A stretch of DNA of 34,078 bases. Source: Planctomycetota bacterium. Its GTDB lineage: Bacteria; Planctomycetota; Phycisphaerae; WQYP01. Both the position numbers and the translations under genes were made by a program. Under the pieces are notes generated by a model. It had not been told where the DNA came from and did no database searches. It saw only the letters and a program-made list of their open reading frames with translations. The stretch covers positions 1-34,078 of the forward strand of contig JAJZDN010000045.1 of NCBI GenBank assembly GCA_021805985.1, written 5' to 3'. Numbering within the stretch: the first letter of the stretch is position 1; each line of letters opens with the position of its first letter. Below, in pieces: positions 1 through 8,647 of the stretch.

Positions 1-2
1 TC

Positions 3-77
3 AATGGAGCCGAACAGATTAAGGATATTATCGTCGGGATTATTTACGAAGACGGGATCAAGAAATCAGCCGCCTGA
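3..77 (+). CDS. C-terminal end of an upstream gene (unidentified)
   Basis: An open frame enters from the left edge and stops at TGA 75-77, giving 24 residues that end in IYEDGIKKSAA. It lies 20 bases before the pseudopilin gene on the same strand. Too little is visible to name a family. A regulator or an enzyme of the same locus would be plausible but is not shown by the sequence. Confidence 0.4.
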   Translation, partial: NGAEQIKDIIVGIIYEDGIKKSAA

Positions 78-97
78 AAATCTCCCGTCCACAACAT

Positions 98-1108
98 TTG
101 ACAGTAACTCAGTTGAAAAATAGCAAATTGCCGCAGGCGAATCGGAACGGGATCACCGCACCGCGGGGTTTTACACTTATTGAGTTGCTGGTGGTTATTT
201 CCATTATCGCCTTGTTGATCGCCTTGCTGTTGCCTGCCCTGGCTCAAGCCAAAGCGCGAGCGGAAGCGGTGGCATGTGAATCCAATGAATCAGAAATTGG
301 CCTTGCCATGCAGGAATATCTGCAAACATGGAAGGGGTTTTATCCGGGCAATGAAGTGCTCAACGGCCCGGGAATTGCCAATAATTTCTGCGTGTGGGTG
401 CCACGGCTCATGACCATGATGGGCAGTGGTTCGGGCAAGCTCTTTTATTGCCCGGCACGTCCTATTGATATGGAATATCAGGGTTATCTGTGGCCGACAG
501 GAACCGTGCCACCCCCAGGCTACTCCAAGGGAACTGTGGAATTGGGGTTCGGCTACACCAAGGGACAGCAGTTGCTGTATCTCGGCGGGCAGTGGGTCGC
601 AGAGACGGACTCAATGGGACGCCAGATCGCCCTGCCGGCATTTTCGTATGGCTATAACGATTGGGGCACGTTGGGAAACGCCCCCAACGCGGGCGAGTTG
701 CCGTACGGTCAGGGCCTCGGAGGCGATATTGACGCAACGGGGGGCCAGCGTTACCCGCAGGTTCCACAATCGGCTGTGCAGAATCCCACGCAAATGATTG
801 CCATAACTGATCGCATTGATGATGCAGCGCATGGCGACGCGAATTATACGTTCATTTATAATTCTGACCCGACACGCACCAGTCTGGCGTTGCCGGAGAC
901 GAGTATTCCCGGTGCGGTGCAATGGGCGGAATGGCCAAGTTCCATCCACGAAGGCAATTCCAATGTATTGTTCGCTGATGGCCATGCTGCACCCTATTCG
1001 CAAAAAGATTTAACGCAAATTAATCCGCGCTACGGCGGATCGCGCATGAATATGATGTGGAATAATGACCACGCGGTTCACGCGCCTAACGGAAGCGGCT
1101 TGTATTGA
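98..1108 (+). CDS. Pseudopilin-like protein with prepilin N-terminal signal and H-X9-DG motif
   Basis: This 336-residue protein starts with TTG at 98. Residues 24-29 (GFTLIE) form a type IV prepilin/type II secretion pseudopilin cleavage site: cut after G24, with the usual Glu at mature position 5 (E29). A hydrophobic helix follows to about residue 48. Near the C terminus H284 is followed nine residues later by D294-G295, the H-X9-DG motif typical of large planctomycete and PVC pseudopilin families. The protein is probably inserted in the inner membrane with a long periplasmic or exposed domain; its partner system is unknown. Such genes often sit beside polysaccharide-degradation genes in this phylum (established association), so a role in cell-surface uptake or secretion is inference. 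No other secretion gene is nearby. TTG 113 is an alternative start in the same frame. Confidence 0.85.
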   Translation: MTVTQLKNSKLPQANRNGITAPRGFTLIELLVVISIIALLIALLLPALAQAKARAEAVACESNESEIGLAMQEYLQTWKGFYPGNEVLNGPGIANNFCVWVPRLMTMMGSGSGKLFYCPARPIDMEYQGYLWPTGTVPPPGYSKGTVELGFGYTKGQQLLYLGGQWVAETDSMGRQIALPAFSYGYNDWGTLGNAPNAGELPYGQGLGGDIDATGGQRYPQVPQSAVQNPTQMIAITDRIDDAAHGDANYTFIYNSDPTRTSLALPETSIPGAVQWAEWPSSIHEGNSNVLFADGHAAPYSQKDLTQINPRYGGSRMNMMWNNDHAVHAPNGSGLY

Positions 1109-1125
1109 TATTCAATAATCGCGGC

Positions 1126-1192
1126 TTCGCCCTGCCGGGCGAAACGTATATCGGGTGGAATTTTAGAAAGGCCGTATGTCGGCCTTCCCACC
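1126..1192 (+). terminator. Pair of short hairpins between pseudopilin and PEP-CTERM gene A
   Basis: Two perfect 7-bp hairpins lie in the 121-base gap. TTCGCCC (1126-1132) pairs with GGGCGAA (1137-1143). AAGGCCG (1168-1174) pairs with CGGCCTT (1180-1186), and GGTGG/CCACC (1154-1158/1188-1192) can extend the second. Neither is followed by a T run, so factor-independent termination is uncertain. They could be mRNA-processing or weak stop signals. Confidence 0.4.
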
Positions 1193-1229
1193 GGATGACA
1201 AATAGTTCCTTTTTAAGGGAGGTTTTCCT

Positions 1230-2903
1230 ATGAATTCCAATATTCTTTCAACACGGCAGCTGGCGCTTCTGTCAGCCGGGGTATCGCTCTTCGGAGCGGC
1301 CACGGCCTTCGGCGTAGGCGGCCCGATCACCATTTCCAGCTCACCGGCCCTTTCGCTGGGTTCCAGCGGCTTGACACAAGGCCTGGTCGGGACCGTCTGG
1401 CATGTACCGCTTAGCGGTGGATCTGGCTCTGGTCAGTACGGCCTGCCCGTCGCCTTTGGCCCCGCTCCAAGCCTTGCAGACGTGAAAACTATGGAGGGCT
1501 ACATCAACAGTGGTTCATCATACAATACCACATCTGCAACCACGTACACGCTTCCTGGGCCATCGGAGACGTTCCTCAACACAACGGATTCATTCAAATA
1601 CAATGGTGGCTTCGCGCCTACCTTCGCATATTTGGGGACGGACGCCTCCGGAGCCGCAAAATACGATGGTAATCCATGGGTCAGCTCGATTGTCGACCAG
1701 ATGGGTTACATCAAGATCGCCTCTGCAGGCACGTATAACTTCACAATGACGCAGGCGGATGACGCTGGGGCGGTATTCGTCGGTGGTACCGGTATCACTC
1801 CATCCGGAAATGCCGGCTCAGGTACGCAGGTTGTCACACTAGGCTACGACAGCGGTTTTGCAACACCGACCATCCCACCGGCGGACGGTACAGCGAGCGT
1901 TTCGTTCAGTAGCGCTGGTTACTACCCGATTGAAATTATGAATTATCAGCAAGGCGGCGGGGCGAACCTTGGGTTCTCCGCTAAGTCGGCGTCCACCGGC
2001 AACGCCGTGAGCTACTACACCACCACGGCCATGGCCAATAGCGTTACCTCTATTCCAGTGCCAACGGTGGCCACGCCACCAACCCCGACTGATGAATGGA
2101 ATTTTGGTAAGTCCACAATCAGCGGCAATACCGTCTCCGATATCGGAACGGCGGCGTCAGCGGCTACCGCTGGCACCATTGTTGGTACCGGAAACAGCGT
2201 CGCGGGCGGGGCCTTAATCACCACCAGCACGGCTTCCGGCAACGGAATGTCGGTGCCGGGCTCTACCTTTGCCAATTACACCGGCAGTTTCACGCTCGCT
2301 GTTACATTTAACCGCTCGGCTAATGACCCTACCAACTTGTGGGGTAGCGTGATGACATTTGGCACGCATGGGGCTAAAGGCAGCGCGAGCTATATTGTCG
2401 CGCAACCGCAACGCCAGGATGGCTCAAATCATTCATCCGTTGCAATTAATTCCAGCGGCCAGAGCGGCCCCATACTTTTCGCATCAAATGGCAAGCCCGC
2501 AGCTACTGGCCAACTCACGCAGGATGTGCTCGTGTATGATGCCAGCACGCATGTCGCGTCGCTTTACGTCAACGGCGTGCTCCAGATGTTCGGAACCCCG
2601 GCCATGACACCGGTAATTAACAGTGCGGGAAAAACCACGGGCTACACCCCGTTTAGCTTTGCGGCATTGGCCGATCCGTCGGGTGCCGCTGCCGCCGACG
2701 GCCTTGGCGGTTTAGATCCGTTTAGTGATCCGACAACGTTGGCGAAGTACTACGATCTGTCGACATGGAATCAGGCCCTTACGGCCAACCAAGTTGACGG
2801 CCTGTTCAGCGGATCAGCCGTACCAGAACCCGCTGCAATTGCTCTTCTGGGCATCGGTGCCATGGGGATGCTATTGCTTCGCCGCCGTAAGGTTAATGCT
2901 TAA
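1230..2903 (+). CDS. PEP-CTERM surface protein A with PA14-like and LamG-like modules
   Basis: A 557-residue exported protein. Start ATG 1230 is fixed by AAGGGAGG at 1215-1222, seven bases upstream. Residues 1-28 are a signal peptide. Residues about 50-255 resemble a PA14-type carbohydrate-associated beta-sandwich (GLVGTVWH at the start, later GYIKIASAGTYNF and the ADDAGAVFVGG stretch). Residues about 285-525 resemble a LamG/concanavalin-like fold beginning DEWNF. The C terminus is a textbook PEP-CTERM sorting signal: VPEP at 531-534, a hydrophobic helix, then RRRK. Exosortase would cut here and attach the protein to the envelope. Composition is Gly/Ser/Thr/Ala rich with few charges. It is a clear paralogue of the protein at 8648-10279. 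A glycan-binding role beside the hydrolases is inference. Confidence 0.85.
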   Translation: MNSNILSTRQLALLSAGVSLFGAATAFGVGGPITISSSPALSLGSSGLTQGLVGTVWHVPLSGGSGSGQYGLPVAFGPAPSLADVKTMEGYINSGSSYNTTSATTYTLPGPSETFLNTTDSFKYNGGFAPTFAYLGTDASGAAKYDGNPWVSSIVDQMGYIKIASAGTYNFTMTQADDAGAVFVGGTGITPSGNAGSGTQVVTLGYDSGFATPTIPPADGTASVSFSSAGYYPIEIMNYQQGGGANLGFSAKSASTGNAVSYYTTTAMANSVTSIPVPTVATPPTPTDEWNFGKSTISGNTVSDIGTAASAATAGTIVGTGNSVAGGALITTSTASGNGMSVPGSTFANYTGSFTLAVTFNRSANDPTNLWGSVMTFGTHGAKGSASYIVAQPQRQDGSNHSSVAINSSGQSGPILFASNGKPAATGQLTQDVLVYDASTHVASLYVNGVLQMFGTPAMTPVINSAGKTTGYTPFSFAALADPSGAAAADGLGGLDPFSDPTTLAKYYDLSTWNQALTANQVDGLFSGSAVPEPAAIALLGIGAMGMLLLRRRKVNA

Positions 2904-2962
2904 GAGGCTTGTTTATCATCAGGCATTCTGATTTGTCTGATGGCATAACTTCTCCGAATCCA

Positions 2963-3009
2963 CCTCCTCCGGGAGCTTTTTACTCCTTCTGCTCCCGGAG
3001 GAGGTTTTT
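2963..3009 (+). terminator. Strong intrinsic terminator after PEP-CTERM gene A
   Basis: CCTCCTCCGGGAGC (2963-2976) and its perfect complement at 2991-3004 form a 14-bp stem around a 14-base loop, followed at once by TTTTT (3005-3009). This is a classical factor-independent terminator. It should separate PEP-CTERM gene A from the GH127 gene, so GH127 needs its own promoter in 3010-3327. A smaller CATCAG/CTGATG hairpin (2917-2922/2937-2942) precedes it. Confidence 0.9.
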
Positions 3010-3170
3010 GCGTGCCAGAAACGCCCATTATTTTTCGGCCCGCTGAAAAGCTTGAGATCCTGTCCGAGTAATGGCCGGGATTGCGATGGCGTGGTTTTTG
3101 TTCCGCCCCTCTGCGGCGCGGATCCTCGGAGTACCATCCCTGTCAGGTACGCCATCGTTGCGGTTGCTTG

Positions 3171-3246
3171 TAGAGCACCGGATGATTAATCCGGTGGTTG
3201 ATCCAGTGCCGCGAACCAACCACCGGGTTATCACCACGGTGCTCTA
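3171..3246. repeat. Nested inverted repeat upstream of GH127
   Basis: TAGAGCACCG (3171-3180) and CGGTGCTCTA (3237-3246) are a perfect 10-bp outer inverted repeat. Inside it CCGGTGGTTG (3191-3200) and CAACCACCGG (3217-3226) are a second perfect 10-bp repeat. The two arms can fold into one long, slightly bulged hairpin of 76 bases in DNA or RNA. It lies 82 bases before the GH127 start with no T run after it. It could be a 5'-UTR regulatory structure, a protein-binding cruciform or the remnant of a small mobile repeat. The rest of the 2904-3327 gap shows only the terminator. Confidence 0.7.
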
Positions 3247-3327
3247 TGACGCGATGCTCCGCCGCCGCAAGCCGGTGATTACCCGGATAGGCTCCTTGAG
3301 TAGCCTGCACCATGCGAGGATAATGAC

Positions 3328-5847
3328 ATGATTTGGCGAAATCGCAACGATCGGAAAAGCATTCTCGCGGCTCTGCCCGTGCTTTTTATACTGCTTGCCA
3401 TGCTGCCAACGGCATCCGCCACAGTCCGTGATCTACTACGCCTGCCCGCGAAATCCCGTAACAGCTTTTATGCGTGTAACCGCGCCCCGCTATTACCCGA
3501 AGCAGTGTTGCGTTTGCCGTATGGTGCGGTAGACGTGCATGGCTGGGTACATAACATGTTGGCCATTGAATCCCACGGTATGGAAGGCCGAATGGATGAT
3601 GTACAAAATGGCCGGGATGTCGTCGATGGCCCGGCTGATTGGTGTAATTACAACAAAACCGCTTGGACGCATCGCGGTTCCATGAGCGCCAACGGCTGGG
3701 AGGAACTGCCATATTGGTTGCGCGGATACGTCCCAATGGCGTATCTGCTGAAAAACAAACGCATGATGGCCGATGCGACACATTGGATCCATGGCATCAT
3801 GGCTACGCAGTTGCCCGATGGCTATTTTGGACCGCTGCGATTAAAAACCGCCCATCATGGGTTGCCGTCGCTGTGGCCCAATCAGATTATGCTGGAAGTA
3901 CTTCAGGAATATTACACCGATACCGGCGATAAACGGGTATTAACAGTAGAAACGCGTTATTTTCATTATCTTTCCAAACTACCGCCGAAGGTATTTGGCC
4001 TGGGCTGGGGTGCCGTGCGCTGGAGTGAAGGCATTCACGATATTTATTGGCTTTACAATCGCACAGGTGACAAATCCCTGCTAAAACTTGTCAAGACCAT
4101 CAACGCCCATAGCGCAAACTGGGACGGCGGCGTGTCTTCCTATCACGGTGTAAATTTTGCAGAGGGCTTCCGGGAACCCGCGGAATATTATGAACTGTCG
4201 CATAACAAACGCGATCTGCAAGATACGCGTAATGACTGGAAAACGATGTTCGGCCTGTATGGACAGGTAGCCGGCGGCGGCTACGGTGCCGATGAAAATG
4301 CCCGCTTTGGATACTTTGGCCCGCGACAGGGAATCGAAACCTGCGCCATTGTTGAAAACATGCTCAGTGATGAAATTCTCACCCGTATTTCCGGCAATCC
4401 ATTCTGGGCGGATCGTTGCGACCGCCTGGCCATGAACATGCTGCCCTCGGCTGCCACAGCCAATATGAAGGCATTGCATTATTTGACCGCACCGAATCAG
4501 ATCCAGCTTGATCCGGGCAATAAGCATCCGGATATCGATGACAGCGGCACCATGTTTTCCTACAGCGCGGGTCCGGTGTACCGCTGCTGTGAACACAACT
4601 TCAGCCAGGGGTGGCCGTATTACAATGAATCGGTATGGCTGGCCACCAGCGATAACGGCCTGCTGGCTAACTTTTACAGCAATTCCACGTTGCAAGCCAA
4701 AGTCGGTCAAGGGAAGCGTGTCGAGGTGCAGGAAACCACGCGCTACCCCTTCGGTCAGAGCGTCCGCTTCACGATCCTGGCATCGGGATCTGTCAAATTC
4801 CCTCTCTATGTGCGTGTGCCGGACTGGTGTCAGGGGGCAACGGTCAAGATTAACGGCAAGCCGGTGGCGGTAAAAGCGGTTCCCTGTTCCTACATCCGCA
4901 TGAACCGCACGTGGCATCATGGCGATGTCGTCAAACTCACATTACCCATGCACGTTACGGTGCACCGTTGGACCAGCAATCCGCAGGCCCGTAACGCGGC
5001 ATCCATCAGCTATGGCCCCCTGGCTTTTTCCCTGAAGATCAGGGAAAAGTGGAAAATGTACCCCGGTGTTTCATTGTGGCCGCATTGGGCGGTCTATCCC
5101 GCTTCGGCGTGGAATTACGGCTTGATGCTGGATTCCCGAAACCCGGCAAGTCTCTTTAAGGTCATTCGGAAATCCGGTCCGGTCCCCTTACAGCCCTGGA
5201 CTCAGAAAACCGTGCCACTGGAATTACGCATCAAAGCCAGACAAATACCCGCATGGAAGATCAACACCTATGGCATGATCGGAAAACTTCATGAAAGCCC
5301 GGTGATATCCCATCAGCCAACGCAAACCGTGACGTTAATACCCATGGGCGCAGCCCGGTTACGCGTGTCCATGTTCCCGGTCATTGGCTCGGGGCCTGAA
5401 GCGCATCATTGGAGAGCGCATCGCAAGGTGACGGCGTCGGCATCGTGGTGCAATCCGGGGGATTCAATACCCGCAATGGTTGACGGCCTTACGCCCACGT
5501 CCTCGGCAGATGTTGAAAATGTTCCGCGATTTACCTGGTGGCCGCATGAAGGAACGCGGGAATGGGCGCAACAGACGTTTGCCAAAATTCGCAGCGTAGC
5601 ACAATGCCGGGTGTACTGGTTTGATGATCAAAGCGTCCAGGGCAGTTGCCGCACTCCCGAAACCTGGAAGCTTTATTACCGTCGCCACGGCCAATGGCTG
5701 CCGGTAAATAATCCCAGCCGCTACGGTGATGCGATCAATCAATACAACGTCGTGCATTTTACGCCCGTGGCAACCCGGGCCTTGCGAATGGTGGTGCAGC
5801 TTAAGCCGCACTATTCCGGCGGCATTATGCAATGGAAGGTCAATTGA
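3328..5847 (+). CDS. GH127 beta-L-arabinofuranosidase (DUF1680 family), secreted
   Basis: This 839-residue exported enzyme probably removes terminal beta-L-arabinofuranose, the sugar of hydroxyproline-rich plant glycoproteins and some pectin side chains. Start ATG 3328 has GAGG at 3316-3319. A Sec signal ends near ASA, residue 30-31. The (alpha/alpha)6 catalytic domain spans about 45-500. The GH127 zinc-thiolate site is intact by comparison with the studied Bifidobacterium enzyme: E337-x-C339 and C420-C421, with C420 as expected nucleophile, and E323 at the acid/base position. A beta-sandwich region follows. Residues about 695-839 look like a discoidin (F5/8 type C)-like domain ending near IMQWKVN, a probable glycan-binding appendage. 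The protein is rich in Lys, Arg and His. It lies 59 bases before the first DUF4965 gene, probably co-transcribed. GH146, a related family, is the main alternative. Confidence 0.9.
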   Translation: MIWRNRNDRKSILAALPVLFILLAMLPTASATVRDLLRLPAKSRNSFYACNRAPLLPEAVLRLPYGAVDVHGWVHNMLAIESHGMEGRMDDVQNGRDVVDGPADWCNYNKTAWTHRGSMSANGWEELPYWLRGYVPMAYLLKNKRMMADATHWIHGIMATQLPDGYFGPLRLKTAHHGLPSLWPNQIMLEVLQEYYTDTGDKRVLTVETRYFHYLSKLPPKVFGLGWGAVRWSEGIHDIYWLYNRTGDKSLLKLVKTINAHSANWDGGVSSYHGVNFAEGFREPAEYYELSHNKRDLQDTRNDWKTMFGLYGQVAGGGYGADENARFGYFGPRQGIETCAIVENMLSDEILTRISGNPFWADRCDRLAMNMLPSAATANMKALHYLTAPNQIQLDPGNKHPDIDDSGTMFSYSAGPVYRCCEHNFSQGWPYYNESVWLATSDNGLLANFYSNSTLQAKVGQGKRVEVQETTRYPFGQSVRFTILASGSVKFPLYVRVPDWCQGATVKINGKPVAVKAVPCSYIRMNRTWHHGDVVKLTLPMHVTVHRWTSNPQARNAASISYGPLAFSLKIREKWKMYPGVSLWPHWAVYPASAWNYGLMLDSRNPASLFKVIRKSGPVPLQPWTQKTVPLELRIKARQIPAWKINTYGMIGKLHESPVISHQPTQTVTLIPMGAARLRVSMFPVIGSGPEAHHWRAHRKVTASASWCNPGDSIPAMVDGLTPTSSADVENVPRFTWWPHEGTREWAQQTFAKIRSVAQCRVYWFDDQSVQGSCRTPETWKLYYRRHGQWLPVNNPSRYGDAINQYNVVHFTPVATRALRMVVQLKPHYSGGIMQWKVN

Positions 5848-5906
5848 TATGGCCGGGCGAAAGAGACCGGATCGTTTTTTAATCCGGCGTAACTGGAAGC
5901 TTCGTT

Positions 5907-8525
5907 ATGGTGCGTGAAATCAAGATTGTTTTAATGGTGGGCATTCTGGCACTCTTTCCCTGGGCGATGTTGGCACCCCTGCGCGCGGCTGCCGCTCCGG
6001 TGTTTCGTCCGCCTGCAGTACCGCTGGTTACATTTGATCCCTATATGAGCATCTGGTCGGAAGCCAATAACCTTACCGATGATACCACACGCTATTGGGA
6101 CGGTAATGCGCAGAGTCTGGTGAGCCTGATCCAGATTGACGGCACAACGTACCGGCTGATGGGTAACGATCCGAGAACCGTGCCGGCTTTGCCGCAGCTA
6201 AGCGTTAAGGTATTGCCGGTGCAAACCATTTATACGTTCGGTAATTCTCAGATCAATGTCGTGTTGACCTTTACCACGCCGCGCTTGCCTTCGAACCTGA
6301 AAGCCATGACCCTGCCAGTGACATACATATCCTGGACGGTGCAATCAGCGGATGGGAAGTCACACAATGTTCAAATTTATTACAGCACCAGTGCTGCCGT
6401 TGCGGTTAATACGACGGATCAGCAGGTGCAATGGAGCCGGCAGGCCTTTGGTTCTTTGACGGCATTGCAATGCGGCACGCCCACGCAGAATTATTTTGAT
6501 GTTTCGGGTGATCCAGTCGGAATTGACTGGGGTTATATATATACTGCCGCACCGGCCACCCTGAGCACCGCCACCGTGGACTCGGACAGCAATTGCATCA
6601 ACAGCTTCATGTCCGGGGGGAGTGTTTCTTCAACCGTTTCCAGTGCCATGCCCGTAGCGGTCAATGTGGGCAATCCGGTGGAGGCGGTGAGTTTTAATCT
6701 CGGGGCGGTGGGGCAGGCCACAGTAAGCCGTCATGTGCTGGTGGCGTATGATGAAGTTTATGCCATCAATTATTTTAATGTAAATGAACCCCCTTATTGG
6801 CGGCAGGAATTCACGGATGCTTCCAGCATGTTGCAGTGGGCGGATGCCAATTATGCGTCGCTGGTCACGCAATGCCAGACGTTTGATTCCGCCGTTCTGG
6901 CGGACGCCAATAAAATCGGCGGTTATCAATATGCCACGCTGGTGTCCCTGGCGTACCGACAATCTTTGGCGGCCATGGGAATTGCCGCGGATCGTAACGG
7001 CCTGCCGATGGTCTACACCAAGGAGGAAACCAGCAATGGTGATATTGCGACGGTGGATGTCATTGCTCCGGCATCGCCGTTGCTGCTGACGTTTTGTCCG
7101 CAATTGGAAGCGGCATCCCTCGTGCCGGTGCTGAATTCCGCCAACACGCCGCTCTGGACATTTCCCTGGGCTCCCCATGATCTGGGCACCTATCCCATAT
7201 GTGTCGGTCATTACAATACCGGCGGGGAAAATATGCCCATCGAAGAGAGCGGCAACATGATTATCATGGCGGCCGCCATTGCCAAGGCGGAAGGCAATGC
7301 TGATTTCGCCGCCAAGTATTGGAATTTGTTCAGCAGTTGGGCGCTGTATTTAAAACAATCCGGTTATGATCCGGGTTTGCAGTTAAGCACCAATGATTTC
7401 CTGGGCTTCATGGCGCACAATGCCAATTTATCCGTCAAAGCGATTGTCGCCATGGGGGCGTATGCCATGCTCTGCCGCATGCGCAGCCAGGAGGAATTGT
7501 CCGGCGGCAACCAGGCCGCCGCAACGGCCTTGCTGACGGAGGCCAATGAATATCAGGCCACAGCCAAGGAATGGGTGAAAAGTTGGATGGCGGTGGATAA
7601 TGACGGCACGCATTACCGCATGGCCTTTGATAAGCCGGGTACTTGGAGCATGTTGTATAACCTGCAGTGGGATCAAACTTTGGGGCTGGGGCTGTTTCCA
7701 ATTTCCGTGCGCAAGGAAGAATCCGCATTTTACGCCACGCAGCTAAATCAATGGGGCCTGCCGGATCGCAGTTCGGTAACACAGACCAAGACTGATTTTG
7801 AAATCTGGACTGCCACCATGTGTTCCACCCCGGTATTTAATGCCATCATCGATGACATTTATAATTTCATGGATCAGTCTTCCGGGCGCGTGCCAATGAC
7901 CGATCAATATGACACCATCGCGGGTTGGAGTGGTATGCACGCCAGACCGGTGGTCGGTGCCACGTTCATGCCCATGCTCAACAATATGGCCATCTGGAAG
8001 AAATGGGCTTCGCAGGGGGCAATGTTTTCCGATAACTGGGCACCCCTGCCGCCGGCCCCGGTGGTGAATCAAGTTGTGCCCACCGCACAGGACAGCACAA
8101 CGCCGATTATCTGGAGCTACACCACGACTCAGCCGGCCGCTAACTGGTTTGCCACCGCCTTTGACGACAGCAGTTGGGGCACCGGACCGGCCGGCTTTGG
8201 CACCGTGGATCCTAACGTGACGCCCAACACCAGTTGGACCACATCGGATATCTGGCTGCGCCGGACCTTCACCATGCCCACGGGAAATTATCCCAACCTG
8301 GAGGTCTACTGTTATCACGATGAAGATATTGAAGTATATATTAATGGCGTACTGGCGGCCTCAGCCCCGGGATATTCGACCAACTATGTGGCACTGCCCA
8401 TCACGCCTGCGGGACTGGCCGCGCTGCACGCGGGACAAAATGTTATGGCCGTGCATGTGCATCAGACCGTGGGAGGGCAGTTTGTGGATGTTGGTTTAGC
8501 GCAATGGTACGTACCAACCAATTAA
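5907..8525 (+). CDS. Glutaminase A-like (DUF4964/DUF5127/DUF4965/DUF1793) secreted protein A
   Basis: An 872-residue exported protein; start ATG 5907 with GGAAG just upstream, signal peptide to about residue 30. APVFRPPAVPLVTFDPYMSIW opens a DUF4964-like segment. DUF5127-like beta-sandwich covers about 95-330 and a DUF4965/DUF1793 helical barrel about 340-700 (signatures ETSNGDIATVDV, PVEESGN-type IEESGNM, LSTNDFLGFMAHNANLS). Residues about 745-872 form a galactose-binding-like jelly roll ending in GLAQWY. Fungal relatives are called glutaminase A, but bacterial activity is not established; a glycoside hydrolase role is a real alternative given the neighbours. It is about 60% or more similar by eye to the protein at 10391-12967. 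A small CCGGAT/ATCCGG hairpin (5867-5887) sits in the gap before it. Asn/Ser/Thr rich, unlike its basic paralogue. Confidence 0.85.
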   Translation: MVREIKIVLMVGILALFPWAMLAPLRAAAAPVFRPPAVPLVTFDPYMSIWSEANNLTDDTTRYWDGNAQSLVSLIQIDGTTYRLMGNDPRTVPALPQLSVKVLPVQTIYTFGNSQINVVLTFTTPRLPSNLKAMTLPVTYISWTVQSADGKSHNVQIYYSTSAAVAVNTTDQQVQWSRQAFGSLTALQCGTPTQNYFDVSGDPVGIDWGYIYTAAPATLSTATVDSDSNCINSFMSGGSVSSTVSSAMPVAVNVGNPVEAVSFNLGAVGQATVSRHVLVAYDEVYAINYFNVNEPPYWRQEFTDASSMLQWADANYASLVTQCQTFDSAVLADANKIGGYQYATLVSLAYRQSLAAMGIAADRNGLPMVYTKEETSNGDIATVDVIAPASPLLLTFCPQLEAASLVPVLNSANTPLWTFPWAPHDLGTYPICVGHYNTGGENMPIEESGNMIIMAAAIAKAEGNADFAAKYWNLFSSWALYLKQSGYDPGLQLSTNDFLGFMAHNANLSVKAIVAMGAYAMLCRMRSQEELSGGNQAAATALLTEANEYQATAKEWVKSWMAVDNDGTHYRMAFDKPGTWSMLYNLQWDQTLGLGLFPISVRKEESAFYATQLNQWGLPDRSSVTQTKTDFEIWTATMCSTPVFNAIIDDIYNFMDQSSGRVPMTDQYDTIAGWSGMHARPVVGATFMPMLNNMAIWKKWASQGAMFSDNWAPLPPAPVVNQVVPTAQDSTTPIIWSYTTTQPAANWFATAFDDSSWGTGPAGFGTVDPNVTPNTSWTTSDIWLRRTFTMPTGNYPNLEVYCYHDEDIEVYINGVLAASAPGYSTNYVALPITPAGLAALHAGQNVMAVHVHQTVGGQFVDVGLAQWYVPTN

Positions 8526-8551
8526 GGCTGCCGCCAGGACGAAAAATGGCT

Positions 8552-8614
8552 GGCCGCCCCGGATGCGGCCGTCGCAGTAATTTTGGAAAGTTCACATAAT
8601 CCCGGCGTTGCCGG
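8552..8614 (+). other. Two short hairpins between DUF4965 gene A and PEP-CTERM gene B
   Basis: GGCCGC (8552-8557) pairs with GCGGCC (8565-8570), and CCGGC (8602-8606) pairs with GCCGG (8610-8614). There is no T run after either. CATAAT at 8595-8600 could be a -10 element but no matching -35 is clear. These may be weak processing or pause sites inside one long transcript. Confidence 0.35.
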
Positions 8615-8647
8615 AGGGAAAGATTAAAAATAAAGGCGGTATACATC

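Noticed and set aside
1109-1229. Sigma54-type promoter expected upstream of many PEP-CTERM genes
   Set aside because: I looked for a GGCAC-N5-TTGC-like pair before genes 1230 and 8648 and found none.
3071-3331. 86-codon + strand open frame before GH127
   Set aside because: It runs through the nested inverted repeat, has no ribosome site or family resemblance, and its end overlaps the GH127 start. GH127 has a clear GAGG of its own.
4081-4920. 279-codon - strand open frame opposite GH127
   Set aside because: It overlaps the GH127 zinc-site region, whose residues are all conserved on the + strand; the antisense product resembles nothing.
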